In this document: positions 22,901 through 34,454 of the stretch, piece by piece
Layout of the letters: every line of letters begins with the position of its first letter
Position numbering within the stretch: the first letter of the stretch is position 1
Assembly: GCA_022836615.1 (NCBI GenBank)
Contig: MU405380.1
Coordinates: 1-64,000, forward strand
Source of the DNA: Annulohypoxylon bovei var. microspora
Taxonomy: Eukaryota; Ascomycota; Sordariomycetes; Xylariales; Hypoxylaceae
Direction: 5' to 3'
DNA length: 64,000 nt
Program-made: the position numbers and the translations under genes
The notes under the pieces: model-generated
What the model saw: the letters and a program-made list of their open reading frames with translations, nothing else
Told to the model about the DNA's origin: nothing
Databases searched by the model: none

Positions 22901-23287
22901 ACCAGGTGCCTCACCCTCTTCATCACCCACTACCAGAACCTGTCCCGCGTCGCCGACGGGCTCGCCGGCCGGTGTAGGAACGTCCACATGCGCTTCACCG
23001 CCGCTAGACGCGACGGCGGCGTCGACGGGGATGAGGAGGACGAGGAGGACATCACGTTCCTCTACGAGGTAGGCGAGGGCGTCGCCCACAGGTCATACGG
23101 GTTGAACGTGGCGAGGTTAGCTCGGATTCCTCGGAAGGTGCTAGACGTGGCTGCGAAGAAGTCTAGGGAGCTCGAGGAAACGATCAAGATGCGCAGACTT
23201 ACCGGTACAGCGAGGCTCCTAACCGACGTGTTGGAGAACAGCCCTGATCAGCTAGATCACCTTATATCGAGCATCGAGCAACTATAG
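19949..23287 (+). CDS. msh3: DNA mismatch repair protein MSH3
   Basis: This intronless frame encodes 1112 residues from the ATG at 19949. An in-frame ATG at 19865 would add 28; the inner one is preferred because family members begin close to the PIP box. The PIP box QQSLTNFF (PCNA binding) lies about 12 residues in, followed by a disordered acidic/basic linker. The mismatch-binding domain begins around LTPMEIQFLDIKRKH and VEVGYKFKFFGEDA, then connector, lever and clamp regions. The MutS ATPase has Walker A GPNMGGKSS near residue 880, the ESTFMVEV segment, Walker B VVLDELGRGTSTHDG and TLFITHYQNL. MSH3 pairs with MSH2 (MutS beta) to repair insertion/deletion loops in the nucleus. The last 900 bases are markedly GC-rich. 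Confidence 0.95.
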   Translation: MPGQPKEKKQQSLTNFFTPKTVNGLVASLQKPQTQDADVPVFSKPPESSRKRPLQEDTDNGNDTPLKKKSKGKAKAKAKEVENKDDDLEEPAPKSPTLAPSKPSARTERYLYNGSGSHEDVPEEDGEPTAAEKRKREELHRKFVQKLGRPDSMAYGKHRGGKGDDDTQAMDEDAEDGEEEEPPPPPTKGKKKGSKTGKLTPMEIQFLDIKRKHMDTVLIVEVGYKFKFFGEDARTASKELSIVCIPGKFRYDEHPSEAHLDRFASASIPVHRLPVHAKRLVAAGHKVGVVRQVETAALKKVGDNRNAPFTRKLTNVYTKGTYVDEIGELDQGGSGAPAGGYLLCLTETKSKGWGTDEKVDVGIIAVQPATGDIIYDSFEDGFMRSEIETRLLHISPCEFLIVGELSKATDKLLQHLSGSATNVFGDRSRIERIPKSKTIAAEAYSHVAQFYSAKLKEASKDNNDQASALLDKVLKLPESVTICLSSMINHLKEYGLEHIFDLTKYFQSFSARQHMLVNGTTLESLEVYRNQTDHTEKGSLFWALDKTVTRFGQRLLRKWIGRPLLDKERLEERVTAVEELLENASTAKVDQLDHLLKTTKTDLERSLIRIYYGKCTRPELLSVLQTLQRIAMEFSRVKSTADTGFKADAISTAISSLPLILPIVLSYLNRINADAARRDDKYTFFRESEETDDITEHKLGIASVEQDLDAHRKVAAQTLGKKTPVPYATVSGIEYLVEVPNADIKRVPASWLKISGTKKLSRFHTPEVVRLISERDQHKEALSAACDTAFSSLLEGIAADYQPLRDAVSSLATIDCLLSLSKVAALPGYSKPTFLPSDTPPTISVTGGRHPIAEQTLTTSYIPFSTSLSSPAHLAHLITGPNMGGKSSFVRAVALLVLLAQIGSFVPATSLTLTLADAIYTRMGARDNLFAGESTFMVEVSETARILRAATPRSLVVLDELGRGTSTHDGAAIAHAVLEHVVNETRCLTLFITHYQNLSRVADGLAGRCRNVHMRFTAARRDGGVDGDEEDEEDITFLYEVGEGVAHRSYGLNVARLARIPRKVLDVAAKKSRELEETIKMRRLTGTARLLTDVLENSPDQLDHLISSIEQL

Positions 23288-24123
23288 AATAGGTTAAACT
23301 ATGGTGTAATAAAAACTCTGGTTTTATAAGGGAACACAATGCAATTGCTATCATAAAACACCGCAAACTAGATAAAAGCCATGGACTAATTTACATACCC
23401 CGAGCTAAGATAAAGCCCAACCGCCAAAATAGCTAAGATGATGTAACAAGGCCCGATCCGCCTATGCATGATTTATCGTCAAATACCTTCGTTAGGTTAC
23501 GCCAACCCAGTCGAATAACCCGTAGGCTGCCGACTCAGAACAGGCGCCTTGGTATCAGTGAATCCACGAGATCCGATTTGAATGAAACCCGACTAACTTG
23601 TGTCGGAAAATACGAAACTAGCGAGGTAGGAAGCGCAAGCTGATAGAATGACTATCTACGAATTCAGACGACTTCCGCAATGTCTTCCGAAATTGTGCCT
23701 TCTGATCACCCCACCCATAGACCAGGACTGTGCGGCTTTCGTCCTAAAGTCTCGCCGCATAGTAACGACCAGCTTTTGATGTTTTAAGTGGTCGAGAAAA
23801 TACACCGAATCGTCCGTGGCGATGATGTAGTCAGATGTTGAACTGTGTCGATAAGCGGTTCAACCATGATGCAAGCATCAATAATAAGGGGCCTTAATCG
23901 ACCCATAACTGAAAAAAAAAACGCAATAATATGAAAGAGGGTTCTGGATATTCCCACGCGCAGGCGGCAATCGAATTGCAGGCAAAACGAACCTTACGTC
24001 GGTCTGTTCGTTGCCTTGAGATGGTTCCTCCATATGCGAAAGTTGCAAGGTGGTGAATTTTAAGTTCGGATGTGCATGAGTAATATATTATGCCGAACAA
24101 TACGCATTGGGTGGTCAAGACTT
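23288..24123. other. Intergenic between convergent genes
   Basis: This holds the 3' regions of MSH3 and the zinc-finger gene. Nothing else is recognised. Confidence 0.5.
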
Positions 24124-26131
24124 CTAAAGGTCGAAATCACTCCCCCCTTGGTTTGGGGGGAAGCCTGCATTGTGTTGCGGCGTCATCTGCAGAGAACTGA
24201 AACCACTCTGGCCGTTGATGGGCTGGAAATTAGTGGTCGTCGCCGGCTTCAGACCCTCATCATACGATGAGTACATGTTAAATCCAAGTCCGTCTCGAGG
24301 CTGAACGTAGAGAGGATTGTAGTTTTCGCCGGTGGCAGAAGTAGCTGCCTGCAGGTAAGGGTTAGAGGGTGCAGCTGCCTGCTTCAATCCCAGGCTTTCG
24401 TTCTCCTTCCCGTTAAAATGAGAGGTGGGCGATCGTTTTATGCCGGGACTCGAGGTCACGAACGAAAGGTTCGGATTGCCCGGTCGCAGCGCGAGGCCTG
24501 GCAAGCGGTCATGACTGTCAGGGAAAGTGAGCCCATAGTCCATGAATGGGAAAGGCATTCGCCATAACTCACTGCCGTCTTCGCCTTCCGGGAGGACTAC
24601 GGGCAGGATCTGTTCAGTGTCAGCCGGTGTGTTTCCGGCGAAGGATGGGAATAAATCCCAACCTAATGTATTTTCTATGTCCATCGAATCATGGTACATG
24701 CCAATATCATTGTGGTATCCATGGCTGTGAAGTGGCAGCTGTGTCTGCGGCATTGAGCCATGATCCATAGCCGATCTGGAGGACATTCTTCCCCTAGCGT
24801 CTAAGGCTTGACTACGTTCGGGCAAGAGGCTATCTGGAAGAGATACAAGTCTAAGCCTCTGCGCGGCCTGCGTCGCTGCCTGATTAGCACGCGTAACACG
24901 AGCATCACGGGACGTGGCAGAGTGTCTAGTCTTCTTAGCTGCCGATGCGGCACGGGTTTGAGGACCTCGGCGTTTACGCTTCGTCTCTAGCTCGTCTTCA
25001 TCCTCCTCTTCAATGTCGTCCTATATTCCGATCAGTTTATCGTACTAAACCAACTCCTTCACGATTTCACTTACCTCGCCTTCGTCAGTGGACGGATCAT
25101 CGTAAACATCTCTGGTTCGTTGATGATCAAAGTTGACATCAAATACATTCTCATCTGTGCTGACTAATGTTGAATTGACCTCGAGCTGCTGAAGAACAGC
25201 GGGAGGTTTGCGTTGGTTTCTCTTACGACGCTGCTCCTCTTTGGCTGCGTCAAAAAGACCCATTCCAGGAAAGACTGTACCCTTGAGAGCAGGAGTACCT
25301 GCGTCGACCTCATTCATCTCAGTGGTGTCAGTGATGACCTCTGATGGAAAGGAGCTACCCTCTGACGATGGGTATTTCGGTGAAGCGTTTTCATCGCCGA
25401 TGCTCTCGAATTCTGCTGTCTGAGGCACAATATCCAGATCGCCCCCATTAGACATCAGTGCGTTGAGATGATTCTGCCAAGATTGAATCGCAGGGCTTTC
25501 TAGGTTATTGTATCCGCCTGCGTAACTCATGCCTTCGTCTGATTCGTATTTGATATCTGCGAGATCCTGGACTCTGCGGCTACGAGTGCGACCGCGGGAA
25601 TTCTGTGAGAAACCACATGTTAGAATATCGCTACATAGTTATAGCATGATTGAGACTTACGGTATCGCCACGACGGCCACGACTACCACGGCCTCCACGG
25701 CTTCCACGATTGCCACGACGCATTGTGGGTCGGCTCACTGGTGAATCTCTTGGAGTTTGGCTTCGTCGGCTTAGCTGCGCGCCTTTCTCGCCTCTTGCCT
25801 CCATTCGTTGCAGAACCAATTGCTTGATGTTGTAAGTCTTATACCATATGTCGAATTGTCGGCAACGCATAGCGGCACCTTCGTCGACCTGACTCAGGAT
25901 TTGCAAGTTGTGTAGCTCCAGTAAGTGAGCTTTAGAACTGACATGTGTTAGAAGGTGAGAGAGATCAGAGAATCTCTGCTGCTTCTCGCAAGAATAACAG
26001 ACGAGGGGAATCTGTGTCGGGTCTCCTTGGTGGACTAGGGTAGTTGGTTCTTCGTGGGCTTGTGCCTGGTGAAGAGGACCGTCACGATTGCCTGTGAGGT
26101 AGGCATGGTCTATTTGCGGATAGGCTGCCAT
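24124..26131 (-). CDS. Zinc-finger protein with RGG box, unknown function
   Basis: Three phase-0 exons (26131-25661, 25602-25075, 25020-24124; introns 58 and 54 bp) give 631 residues. Near residues 45-70 is a single C2H2-like finger: CYSCEKQQ, then HLLTHVSSKAH. An Arg/Gly-rich stretch (RRGNRGSRGGRGSRGRRGDT) ends exon 1 and continues as NSRGRTRSRRV in exon 2, so intron 1 splits an RGG-like nucleic-acid-binding region. The middle is acidic and Ser-rich. Exon 3 starts with an acidic run (DDIEEEDEDE) and a basic KRKRRGP that looks like a nuclear signal. The C-terminal half is low-complexity Gln/Asn/Pro-rich. This suggests a nuclear RNA- or chromatin-associated protein. I do not recognise a named homologue. 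Confidence 0.7.
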
Positions 26132-29100
26132 TTTCTGTAAAAATAATTTTGTCAGCCATTAAGTTTTTTTTCCCAAAAGAATATGTGTTACTTGAAATGT
26201 CATGAAAGCTAGCTTGCTTTATGACAGGGAAATAGGAATTGATGGTTTGGGGTTATTTATTAATCCACACATCCCAAAACAAGAATTAACCGGGCTAAGC
26301 AGTCCCCAATGGATGAGACGAGAAGTAGTTCAACTTTCCGAATTTACTTGTCACTCCATAACAAGGGTCTGATTAAATGATCTGATGTAGAAGCAGGAAA
26401 TGAAAGAGTGAAAATGTAGGAGAGTATGCGTCCAATAAGGCAGTGAAGACGGAAGTAGTCAAATCTCGTCAAGTAGAATGTCGGATATAAATAGAAGGGG
26501 GAACTGTGGAATAAGAAGAAATACATACTGCTGAGGATCAGGGTCACGATGGTGAAAGAGTGACTACCTAAGTAAGTAGGTACTTAATACGGATGAGTGT
26601 ATCCTAAGACACCCTAGAAGAGATGATTTATCGAAGGAGTTGAAGGTGCGAATGCCGAAAGTTGGCGAATTAGCGGGATTGGGGTTTTAATATTATGGAT
26701 CCTTGATACCGGTAAGTGTAGTTGTGAATCCGAGATTCGGAGAGGCTGAAGTCTCCTGGTCGATTTTCCCGAAAGATGACCTGGTTGGAAACCAATATTG
26801 GATTGTAAGTAAAGACCGTGAGGGAAACTACTCAAAGTCGCCAAGTCTTTGGAATAAAGGGTCGCAAGAAATCTATGCGTAATATCTGGACCCTAGGACC
26901 TTGGCTTTGATGATCGAGTCGAAGCTCACTAGTTTGTGAAAGGTGATTAGAACCGTAGTTGCCGATTCGTGATCTTGCCAGTTTACTTTTAAAAGTCCTG
27001 TAGTTTCCTCTGTTAGATCTCGAATGTTAAGACAAAATGATCTTGTACGGCTTCCATTACGGCCCGGGTATCCCGGTGAAATCTTGTAAGTAGATTGGGT
27101 AGGAAGAAGTAATAAATGGGCAACTGGTGACTGGAGTACAAAGTAACGGCAATTGGAAATTTGTGGAAGGAGGGTACAGATGTGGGGAGGCGTCACGATG
27201 GTTAAGAAGACTTCAATCGTAACTGATGGGTATGCCTAGGTAAGTAAAGTGTGGAAGGTATTGTCAAGTTGCTGTATTTTTATGGCCGGGAAGGAATAAC
27301 AGGGTAAATGAATTCAATGGTTAGGAATTCATTGCCATATCATATGGATTACCCATAGGTTATGATTGGGGAAATGAGATGTCCTCCTAGTTTGTAGAAA
27401 TTTGGTGGCAGAAGAGATTTTCTTTGGCATAAACCAGGAGAATGATAGTGTGATAGAGGGAAAGTGGTTGGTTGGAAATGAGATCATTGTACATGTTTCT
27501 CTGAAGGGAATTCGGGATTTGAGAGGTCTGATATCTTCACAATCATGAAAATATGAGGAAGGGGATGTTCTGGATGAAGGCATTGGGAACGATGTCGTGA
27601 TACTGAGTAGGAACTTACCTTGGATGCCGTAAACTCTTTCCGTATGAACGGTGAAGAAGGCGTTGATTCCTAAATCAATTCATGAAATTGAAGAAGATAG
27701 GACCAACTGATACTTAAGTTGACAAATGGTTGAAGTTAGGAAGTAGGGGTACGGTTGATTGAAAGTTGAAGTTGATGTGGAAGTTGAGGGGGAGAGTATT
27801 TGATTTTTATGTATCTACCTACCTACTTACAAGCCGCCTTCTTACTTCCACCTCCATTTGGTAGGCGGTACGTAGTTTCCAAAACTTAGTTGGCAATATC
27901 TATCCATTGTAATATCTCCAGTTCCTTCCTATGTAGGTGTTGAACTTATGGATCACATGTAGGTATCTGGCATCGCTTATAAGTAGGTATTGATTAACCA
28001 ATCACGACGAGGAATACCTGTGCGGTACCTAGATCTCAATTTATTATTAAACTGGGCTGAAATAGGGTGGTCCGTGTTGACGCTTCACTGTACTGGGAAA
28101 TGGTCCGTGTGTCATCATCGACGCTAATATAGGACTAGCCTAGTGTACCTAGATCTTCAACGTTAAATGACACATGGTAGTGAACACCTAGATATACCTA
28201 GGTACTTATAATTATACCTACAGTAGTACCTTTCAGGCGACGTTGAACAATGATAGTGGTGTGCTGAGGAGGATACGGCATGAACAAGGTATTAAGAGTT
28301 ATTTACCTACCTACATTTAGGTATAGATCATACATGGATGAGAATCACACAACCATAACCTTTAGATATAAAAGAAATATAATGTATGCCGCCATGTCAA
28401 TCCTTTTTGTCATCACCTTGCCTCCTTTTTCCTTGAGAACTTAAATACTACATAAATTTTAGTATTGGTTAGAAGTAACAGATGTTAACAATATAATTAT
28501 CATATATATCAAATACTCCATGTTTGATAGAAACTTGGTAATAATAAAACAGAAACAACATTTCGAAAAATTAACGGTAAGGTGATTAACCTTAACGGGT
28601 TAGTTAATAGCTCATATTATTAAAGAAATAACGTAACGTTAAAATAACTCTAAATCTCTTTAAACGGAACCTTATGACACGTTAATAACCTTTTCTTTAG
28701 GGAAGATTAAACATATATGATTATTAATTAGTTGGTATTGCCCTATAAATATTAGAATAACGAAATATAAAACGGACTTAGCTCACCAAACGGACTAGGA
28801 TCCCACTACAATTATCGCAAGTCGTAGATTATCGAGTTGGAAATGTGCTATTATCTAACCTAGAGAATTACACGTTCAATGGCTGTAGAACAGCGTTGAC
28901 ATAATTTGACCTGCATAATATTTTAACTAAGGATAACTTCATAATATTAAAACGTTGATGAAGTGTCGACAGTGAGTTTAAAGCCTCCGGAGGTATCCGT
29001 GAATGCGAACTTCTACATGTCGAGACACTCATTCTCAATCCTATTCTAGAAGCATCCACCTTTACACGACCGGATTCTGACCGGGGAGGCTAGTCAACCC

Positions 29101-29134
29101 TGTAAAATAAGTTTTAGCTCCTGGAATAGATACT
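26132..29134. other. Long intergenic region
   Basis: No gene is recognised in 3 kb. It is rich in ACCTACCTAC and TACCTAGGTA-type motifs (for example 27810-27835, 28190-28210, 28305-28325), and 28440-28760 is AT-rich. Several GTAAGT and CAG sites between 26130 and 27640 suggest it may contain spliced 5' UTR of the zinc-finger gene, but this is not provable here. Confidence 0.4.
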
Positions 29135-30242
29135 TCATAGATGGATGACCTTTGACTTACAGCTATCGATATCCTCATTCACCATATCGGGAACTTTGCA
29201 TTGGTTCTGCTGAGAAATACCCTGGGTCTTGAGCATTGGAGCAGAAACGTAGGTATGACCATCCATTGCTTTTTGCAGAGAGTCGTCCTTCCATCCAAAG
29301 AGGTAATCAGCGTGGCTGGAGTAGCCGGTAGCATCTCCGGTAGACCACACAAATGGCTGGTGGCCATCGGCGAAGTCTGCAGGGTCGTTGAATGCCCTAG
29401 TGTCCCACATAGTCTCAAGGAGTATTTGCGGTAGTCGAACGGGGTGGGTGGCAGGGCAAGGTCCACCTGATTCAAAGGTGCCAGACTCTGGGTAGGCGAC
29501 GTGATCTTGGTGGTTAGGTGAATCAAGGTTCTTGCCATCCCAGCACGTTGGGAACCTGTGGTTAGCCATAATACCGCCGGGGCAGGATCTTGCGGGGAAT
29601 CCAATGCTTTCTGGTGCTCTGGTGCCTTGGTTCTCCATGCAAATGTATGTCAGTTGTCGAAACTTCCTAGCTTGTTCGCGGTCACGGAACACCGCATCGC
29701 CAACAAGCATACGGAAGCCAGGCTTGAAAGCGGTGACCATAGACTTTTGAGCCGTATCGAACAGGGCATCAGACATATAATAGACCACCTTTTGAAGGGG
29801 TTAGAATACTACTATCCCGACTTGATGTAATATGAATATTACCATTCCGCCTTGAGTGCCTTCCATACCTGCTTGAGCTATCTGTGGGACCCTCTTGAAT
29901 GTGCCATTCTTGGCACGGTAAAAGAGAACAGCAGTCCAGTAATTGGAGAAGTCTTCTGTGAATTGGCAACTCGTACAAGTCGATAGTCCAGGGAGGTCAT
30001 GATCCTCCGCCGGCATTGACGAATTAAAAGAATTCTGCATGATGTTAGTCGCAAGTATATACGTTTAACCCCCATATATTCCATACTCCTCCTATGATCT
30101 GGTGAAGATGAGCGGACGGGTTCATTCCCGGGTTTACTAAGGGGTCCAGACGTTGGACAGTCAGACCAGAACAACCAAACCGGAGCAACGCGCTCGCAGG
30201 CGCAAACAGCCCTAAGGCAGTAACAAATGTGATCAACTGCAT
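29135..30242 (-). CDS. Secreted DUF1996 protein
   Basis: Three phase-0 exons (30242-30087, 30034-29843, 29788-29135; introns 52 and 54 bp) give 333 residues. A signal peptide (about 1-18, ending ASA) precedes the family start LLRFGCSGLTVQRLDPLVNPG. The first splice joins HLHQIIGG to NSFNSSMPAEDHD, and the second joins TQGGM to VVYYMSDAL. Both restore conserved DUF1996 blocks, as do SCPGGIMANHRFPTCWDGKNLDSPNH and the DGHQPFVWSTGD region. DUF1996 proteins are extracellular or cell-wall proteins of fungi, often beside WSC domains, without known activity. No WSC domain or GPI signal is seen here. The chosen ATG (30242) gives a clean signal peptide. Confidence 0.85.
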
Positions 30243-31274
30243 CTTGACCAAGAAATACCAAAACTATTAGTTTGAATATTGTAATAGATCTAGGGGGGAG
30301 ATAGAAAGTCGGAAGAGAGTGCTGATAGTTATGATATTAGCACTGGTGAGTCTTCACACCTCCGTAAATCACTGCCGTCTTTCCCACACCTACTGAGAAG
30401 ACAGGCTTGGTTTTCGGTCTCGGATGATATCGGCCATTAATATCAGAAAGGATTTCCATAGGCGAGCCACTTGACCTTGAATCCGGTTAATGTGGAGAAC
30501 ATCTACTTATTCGGGACTTGCACAGGGAGATGAAGGTATCACTGGATTGAATAGATATGCCAAAGGTAGCCTTGCCTAGTTGATTTCTATTTGTGACGTA
30601 TCAATATAGAAAGGTTCTAGTCGGTAGATGGATCTCGCTTTCAATCGCAAAGCCTCTCCAATAACGCTTACAGCTGACTCGAGATCCTACCGTAGTCCCA
30701 CGTCTGTGGTTAATATGATTCCCATATCAATACTTTATGTAATTATATCACCATATGTTACAAGACTCTGGGATAACTTAAACTTCTTGGATTCCATCTT
30801 ATACATCTAGCCATACAAACTTGAAGATAAGCTTTCAACGCAACCGAAGCGTCCACGTTTCTCAAGATCATATGTAGTCTATACTGCGATGCCTCCTATT
30901 AGAGCGGAATGACTGATCCCGGTTTCCTTCTTTACTATCCCCGCACTATAAGATATAAAATACTTACCATAGTTGGCAAATGAGAGTGAAACTCAATTCT
31001 TGGTTATTACTTACACATAACTGACATAATACGGGGTATGCTTTATGTTGCAGCTGGCACCACGCTCGGCTAAAATCACTAATTAAAGCATGGTGAGAAT
31101 TTGTTATCATAGACACCACCAGATGAAGGGAATTGTTATATCTCATTGATGTCATCTATCTCGTTCCAAAAGTATTTATGATTTTCGCTAGTGTACTTAT
31201 CTAACAGACGATTTTCAGCTTGATTTTCTATACCTCACCTTAATTTAACGAAATAATCCCTCCCCCCTCGCAAA
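30243..31274. other. Intergenic, nothing recognised
   Basis: This is a shared divergent upstream region between the DUF1996 gene and the small cysteine-rich gene. No other ORF is convincing. Confidence 0.45.
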
Positions 31275-31620
31275 ATGAAGCTATCGTTCACATTTACTCT
31301 TCTCTGGCTTGGCATAGCTCTAGGCCAACAGGTTCCCGAGTGTAGTCGAGAGCTCGCAGAGACCGACGATTGCGCTGATGTTATCAATGCCAACGCCTGT
31401 TATAACCAATTCCGATTCAGGGATAATCAAACGCTTTCATGTATTGGTGGCACAGACAATAATGAAAGGGCCAAGAAGGCAAGACATCAATACCTACCTT
31501 ATACAAAGGCATTTGAAAAGGAAGTCTGCTAACTGGATGATTATTCAGGCATGCAAATGCTGCGGCTGCGTCGGCCAAGTGATGTGCGACTGGGTAACGA
31601 AACAACAGTTCCAATGTTAG
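31275..31620 (+). CDS. Small secreted cysteine-rich protein, 91 aa, GC-AG intron
   Basis: Exon 1 (31275-31478) encodes a signal peptide (about 1-18, ending ALGQQ) and most of the chain. Read without splicing it stops at residue 85. Removing 31479-31548 (70 bp, GCAAGA donor, branch-like GCTAAC, acceptor TTCAG, phase 0) joins it to a second exon (31549-31620) encoding ACKCCGCVGQ...CDWV and ending in Cys. The spliced product has 91 residues and ten cysteines, an even number as expected for disulfides. Size, signal peptide and cysteine content fit fungal effector-like or small secreted proteins. No function can be assigned and I recognise no named family. Confidence 0.6.
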
Positions 31621-33059
31621 CATATTTCAGCCCCTGAGATAAATTATGGGGGTTAGGATTGAAGTTATGTCTGACTCTAAGAGGACCTGGAAAACTACCA
31701 AATCCTTTTTTATCAATGCCTATCACTAGGTATACTTATTTCAAGTTTTTGGGAACTAGGAATCTCACTACTGCCTACCTTATAGATATATTTCTCTCCA
31801 GGGATATATATTCAAAGCTACAGCCACCATCTAGGTATGGTTAGAAGATCTAATGCAACGTTCATAATTGAGTTTAGTGATTAGAAAGCCCCAGTCTTCT
31901 TTCTCGGCCTCTGAGAACAACAAGGCTTCATAATGCTTCTTGTCTGCGCATAGCCCGAAAAATATTTACCTTGTTTTTGGCTCTCTCCATATCTCTTCTA
32001 TTTTCCCCTGATCGTACCCACTGACAACTATTCACTTTACTCTACGTTATCTTAGACAACCAATACGATCATACCTATCCTTCCTATTAGACTAAATAGA
32101 GAAGACGGGCTGTGGTGATTCTTACGTCCCTTAGGGGAGAGGTTACATTGATGTTATCAATGATTATGCCCCTGTCAATCAACTTAGGATACCTACTCAT
32201 TTACAGAAACCATCTATTATGCTCGACTATTATAATATCTACTACACCTTCTGGCTCCTCAATTTGTCTCTCTAGAGTCAACTCCTTAGATCCAAGAAGT
32301 ATTTCCGCGAACATGGAAGTCAAAAGGGGCAACTTCTCGGACCGGAACGCCCCACCCGCTAGCTAGCTGCATCTGAACCCCCCCTTTTTTTTTTGTTAGG
32401 AAGCCCATATTCGTTCCGCTTCTTGCCGCATCTCGAATTCACGGATTCGGGAAAAGAATGCCACCTTAGTTTCTACAAGCAATACGTTATTGACTAGGGC
32501 GATGATAATAAAGGTAGGAGCTTCCTCGAAGTCTATATGATAACTTATCAACCCGAATTCATGCAAATCGACCGCTACCCAGCCGTGGGATCCGTGAGGT
32601 GGGAGATAGTGTAATGAAGGATGAGTTGTGCGAAGGATGCTCGGTTGGGAGCGATGAACTACTGCATTGTCCAACTCTGGGTTAGAGGGCGATCGCTTAC
32701 AGATCATCAACAAGGTCTTGTTTCTTACCCAATTGAATGCCATCAAAATCCGCTCCGTAAGCAGGTTAATCCTAATATCTCCACTACCAGACTCGTGGTA
32801 CGGCATTGCTCTGCAGCATCCATGGATCGCGCTGCATTGACATGTAACCCGCATCGACTAACTGCAAATGTTAGTCGCAAGCTCAATTGTCAACCATGTC
32901 GCCATAGTCTTACTGCATCTACGCCGCAGCTATACAGATATTCCGTCAGCATACCCCGCCTCCTGAGGTATATAGCGTGTTCAAGTCGAATATGTCCGTC
33001 TATCTTTTCGCTACTATTCAAACCCATCTTTCAGATTTGGATGAGAGGGTATCTTGAAG
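31621..33059. other. Intergenic, nothing recognised
   Basis: Only short unsupported ORFs are present. A T run of ten lies near 32386-32395. Confidence 0.4.
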
Positions 33060-34454
33060 ATGAAGTTCCGAGCTCTCTTCTCGCTAACGGCTAGCATTCT
33101 CTCCCTTGCTCACCTCGTCATCTCGGAGCCAATTCAGTACTGCAAGTATGGCGCCGAGACCAACGAGATTGACTTCTGTATGAGCATGTTGACACACTAC
33201 AATGTCTCTACCAGTGCCCACGATCTTTTCCTGACCATGAGCGTCACCCGCCCTAATAGCACGTCTCTTGGATGGACAGCGATAGGCCTAGGCGAGGTTA
33301 TGGAAGGGGCGCTTATGTTCATCGTCTACGGAGATCCATTGTCGTCTAAGCAGCCCATCGTCAGCATGCGGAAATCTATCGGTCATGTACAGCCAACACG
33401 TATTACCAGAGAGGATATGCACGAGGCAGACCTGCGTGTCCTACGTGGTTATTGGCAAGAATCTCCTTCGGACCCGCGTACCGTATCGGCAGTAACGTCT
33501 CTCGTCTGTTACTCATGTCAGCTCTTCCCCGGAACAAAGATTTCTGCCACCTCGAAGTCGCAGCCATGGATGTGGGCATGGAATTCCAAGCAAGAATTTG
33601 ACGCTTTCTCTCACGATGCTCATCTGAATATGCATGCCCATCACGCAGGCGCAGGTGGATGGGGGAACTTCTATGTTGACATGTCACAGTCGTTGAACAC
33701 GTGGAAAAGCCCGCCAGGTCCTCCTTCAATTATACATGGGATACAGGCCATAGGCGTCAGCGAGAGTCCGAGCAGGTCGACCGCCTACGGGATCGCGTGG
33801 CTGAAGAACAACCCCATACTCCACGCCCATGGGATACTTATGGGTATCGCCTTTTTGGTCGTCTTCCCTCTCGGAGTTTTAGCTATGCGGTCTGGCCGTA
33901 CGCAGGCTTTCAAGTACCACTGGATGTTTCAGCTTATTGCATCTGGGCTCACGGTCGCCGGCTTTGTGCTAGGGCTCGTTCTCGGGCGCAAGATCGATAC
34001 GTTCCATCAAATACTTGGTATCACGCTCGTGGCCTGCCTCGGCGTCCAGAGCATTCTCGGCTGGCGACACCACATGGTCTTCCTCCGCCTTCGTCGCCGC
34101 ACTTGGCTTTCCCATTCTCATATCTGGCTTGGAAGGTTCGCGATAATTGGAGGCTGGACTAATCTAGTCACTGGACTCGCTCTTCGTGGATATTCCCATC
34201 TTAGTATCGGAATAATGGCATGCTTGGTGGGTTCGGAAGCAGTTGGGCTTGCAGCTTGGTTGGTATGGAGAAGAGTCAAAGCTTCCCGTGCTGAGCGGAC
34301 GAATAAGCCTAGCCAAGGTGGTCACAAGGATAATGAGGCCGAATACTTTGCTTTAGATGACTTAGAAGAAGACGACGATGAAATTTCTTCGTCCTCAGAA
34401 ACCCTGCAGGATGAGGAATCTAAGCCCATGATGGGGAAGTCCGAGAAAGCGTAA
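33060..34454 (+). CDS. DOMON / cytochrome b561 membrane protein
   Basis: This intronless 464-residue protein starts at the ATG at 33060 (a TTG two codons upstream is not a start). The signal peptide is about 1-22. Residues 25-200 form a DOMON domain like the haem domain of cellobiose dehydrogenase, with GWTAIGLGEVMEGALMFIVYG and later HMHAHHAGAGGWG-like His-rich sequence as candidate haem ligands. After NNPILHAHGILM come five membrane helices of the cytochrome b561 fold, with His in FKYHW, DTFHQ, WRHH and SHIW able to hold two b haems. The tail is acidic and Ser-rich and cytosolic. Such proteins are thought to move electrons across the plasma or vacuolar membrane, for example in iron or oxidative degradation. 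The exact partner is unknown. Confidence 0.85.
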   Translation: MKFRALFSLTASILSLAHLVISEPIQYCKYGAETNEIDFCMSMLTHYNVSTSAHDLFLTMSVTRPNSTSLGWTAIGLGEVMEGALMFIVYGDPLSSKQPIVSMRKSIGHVQPTRITREDMHEADLRVLRGYWQESPSDPRTVSAVTSLVCYSCQLFPGTKISATSKSQPWMWAWNSKQEFDAFSHDAHLNMHAHHAGAGGWGNFYVDMSQSLNTWKSPPGPPSIIHGIQAIGVSESPSRSTAYGIAWLKNNPILHAHGILMGIAFLVVFPLGVLAMRSGRTQAFKYHWMFQLIASGLTVAGFVLGLVLGRKIDTFHQILGITLVACLGVQSILGWRHHMVFLRLRRRTWLSHSHIWLGRFAIIGGWTNLVTGLALRGYSHLSIGIMACLVGSEAVGLAAWLVWRRVKASRAERTNKPSQGGHKDNEAEYFALDDLEEDDDEISSSSETLQDEESKPMMGKSEKA

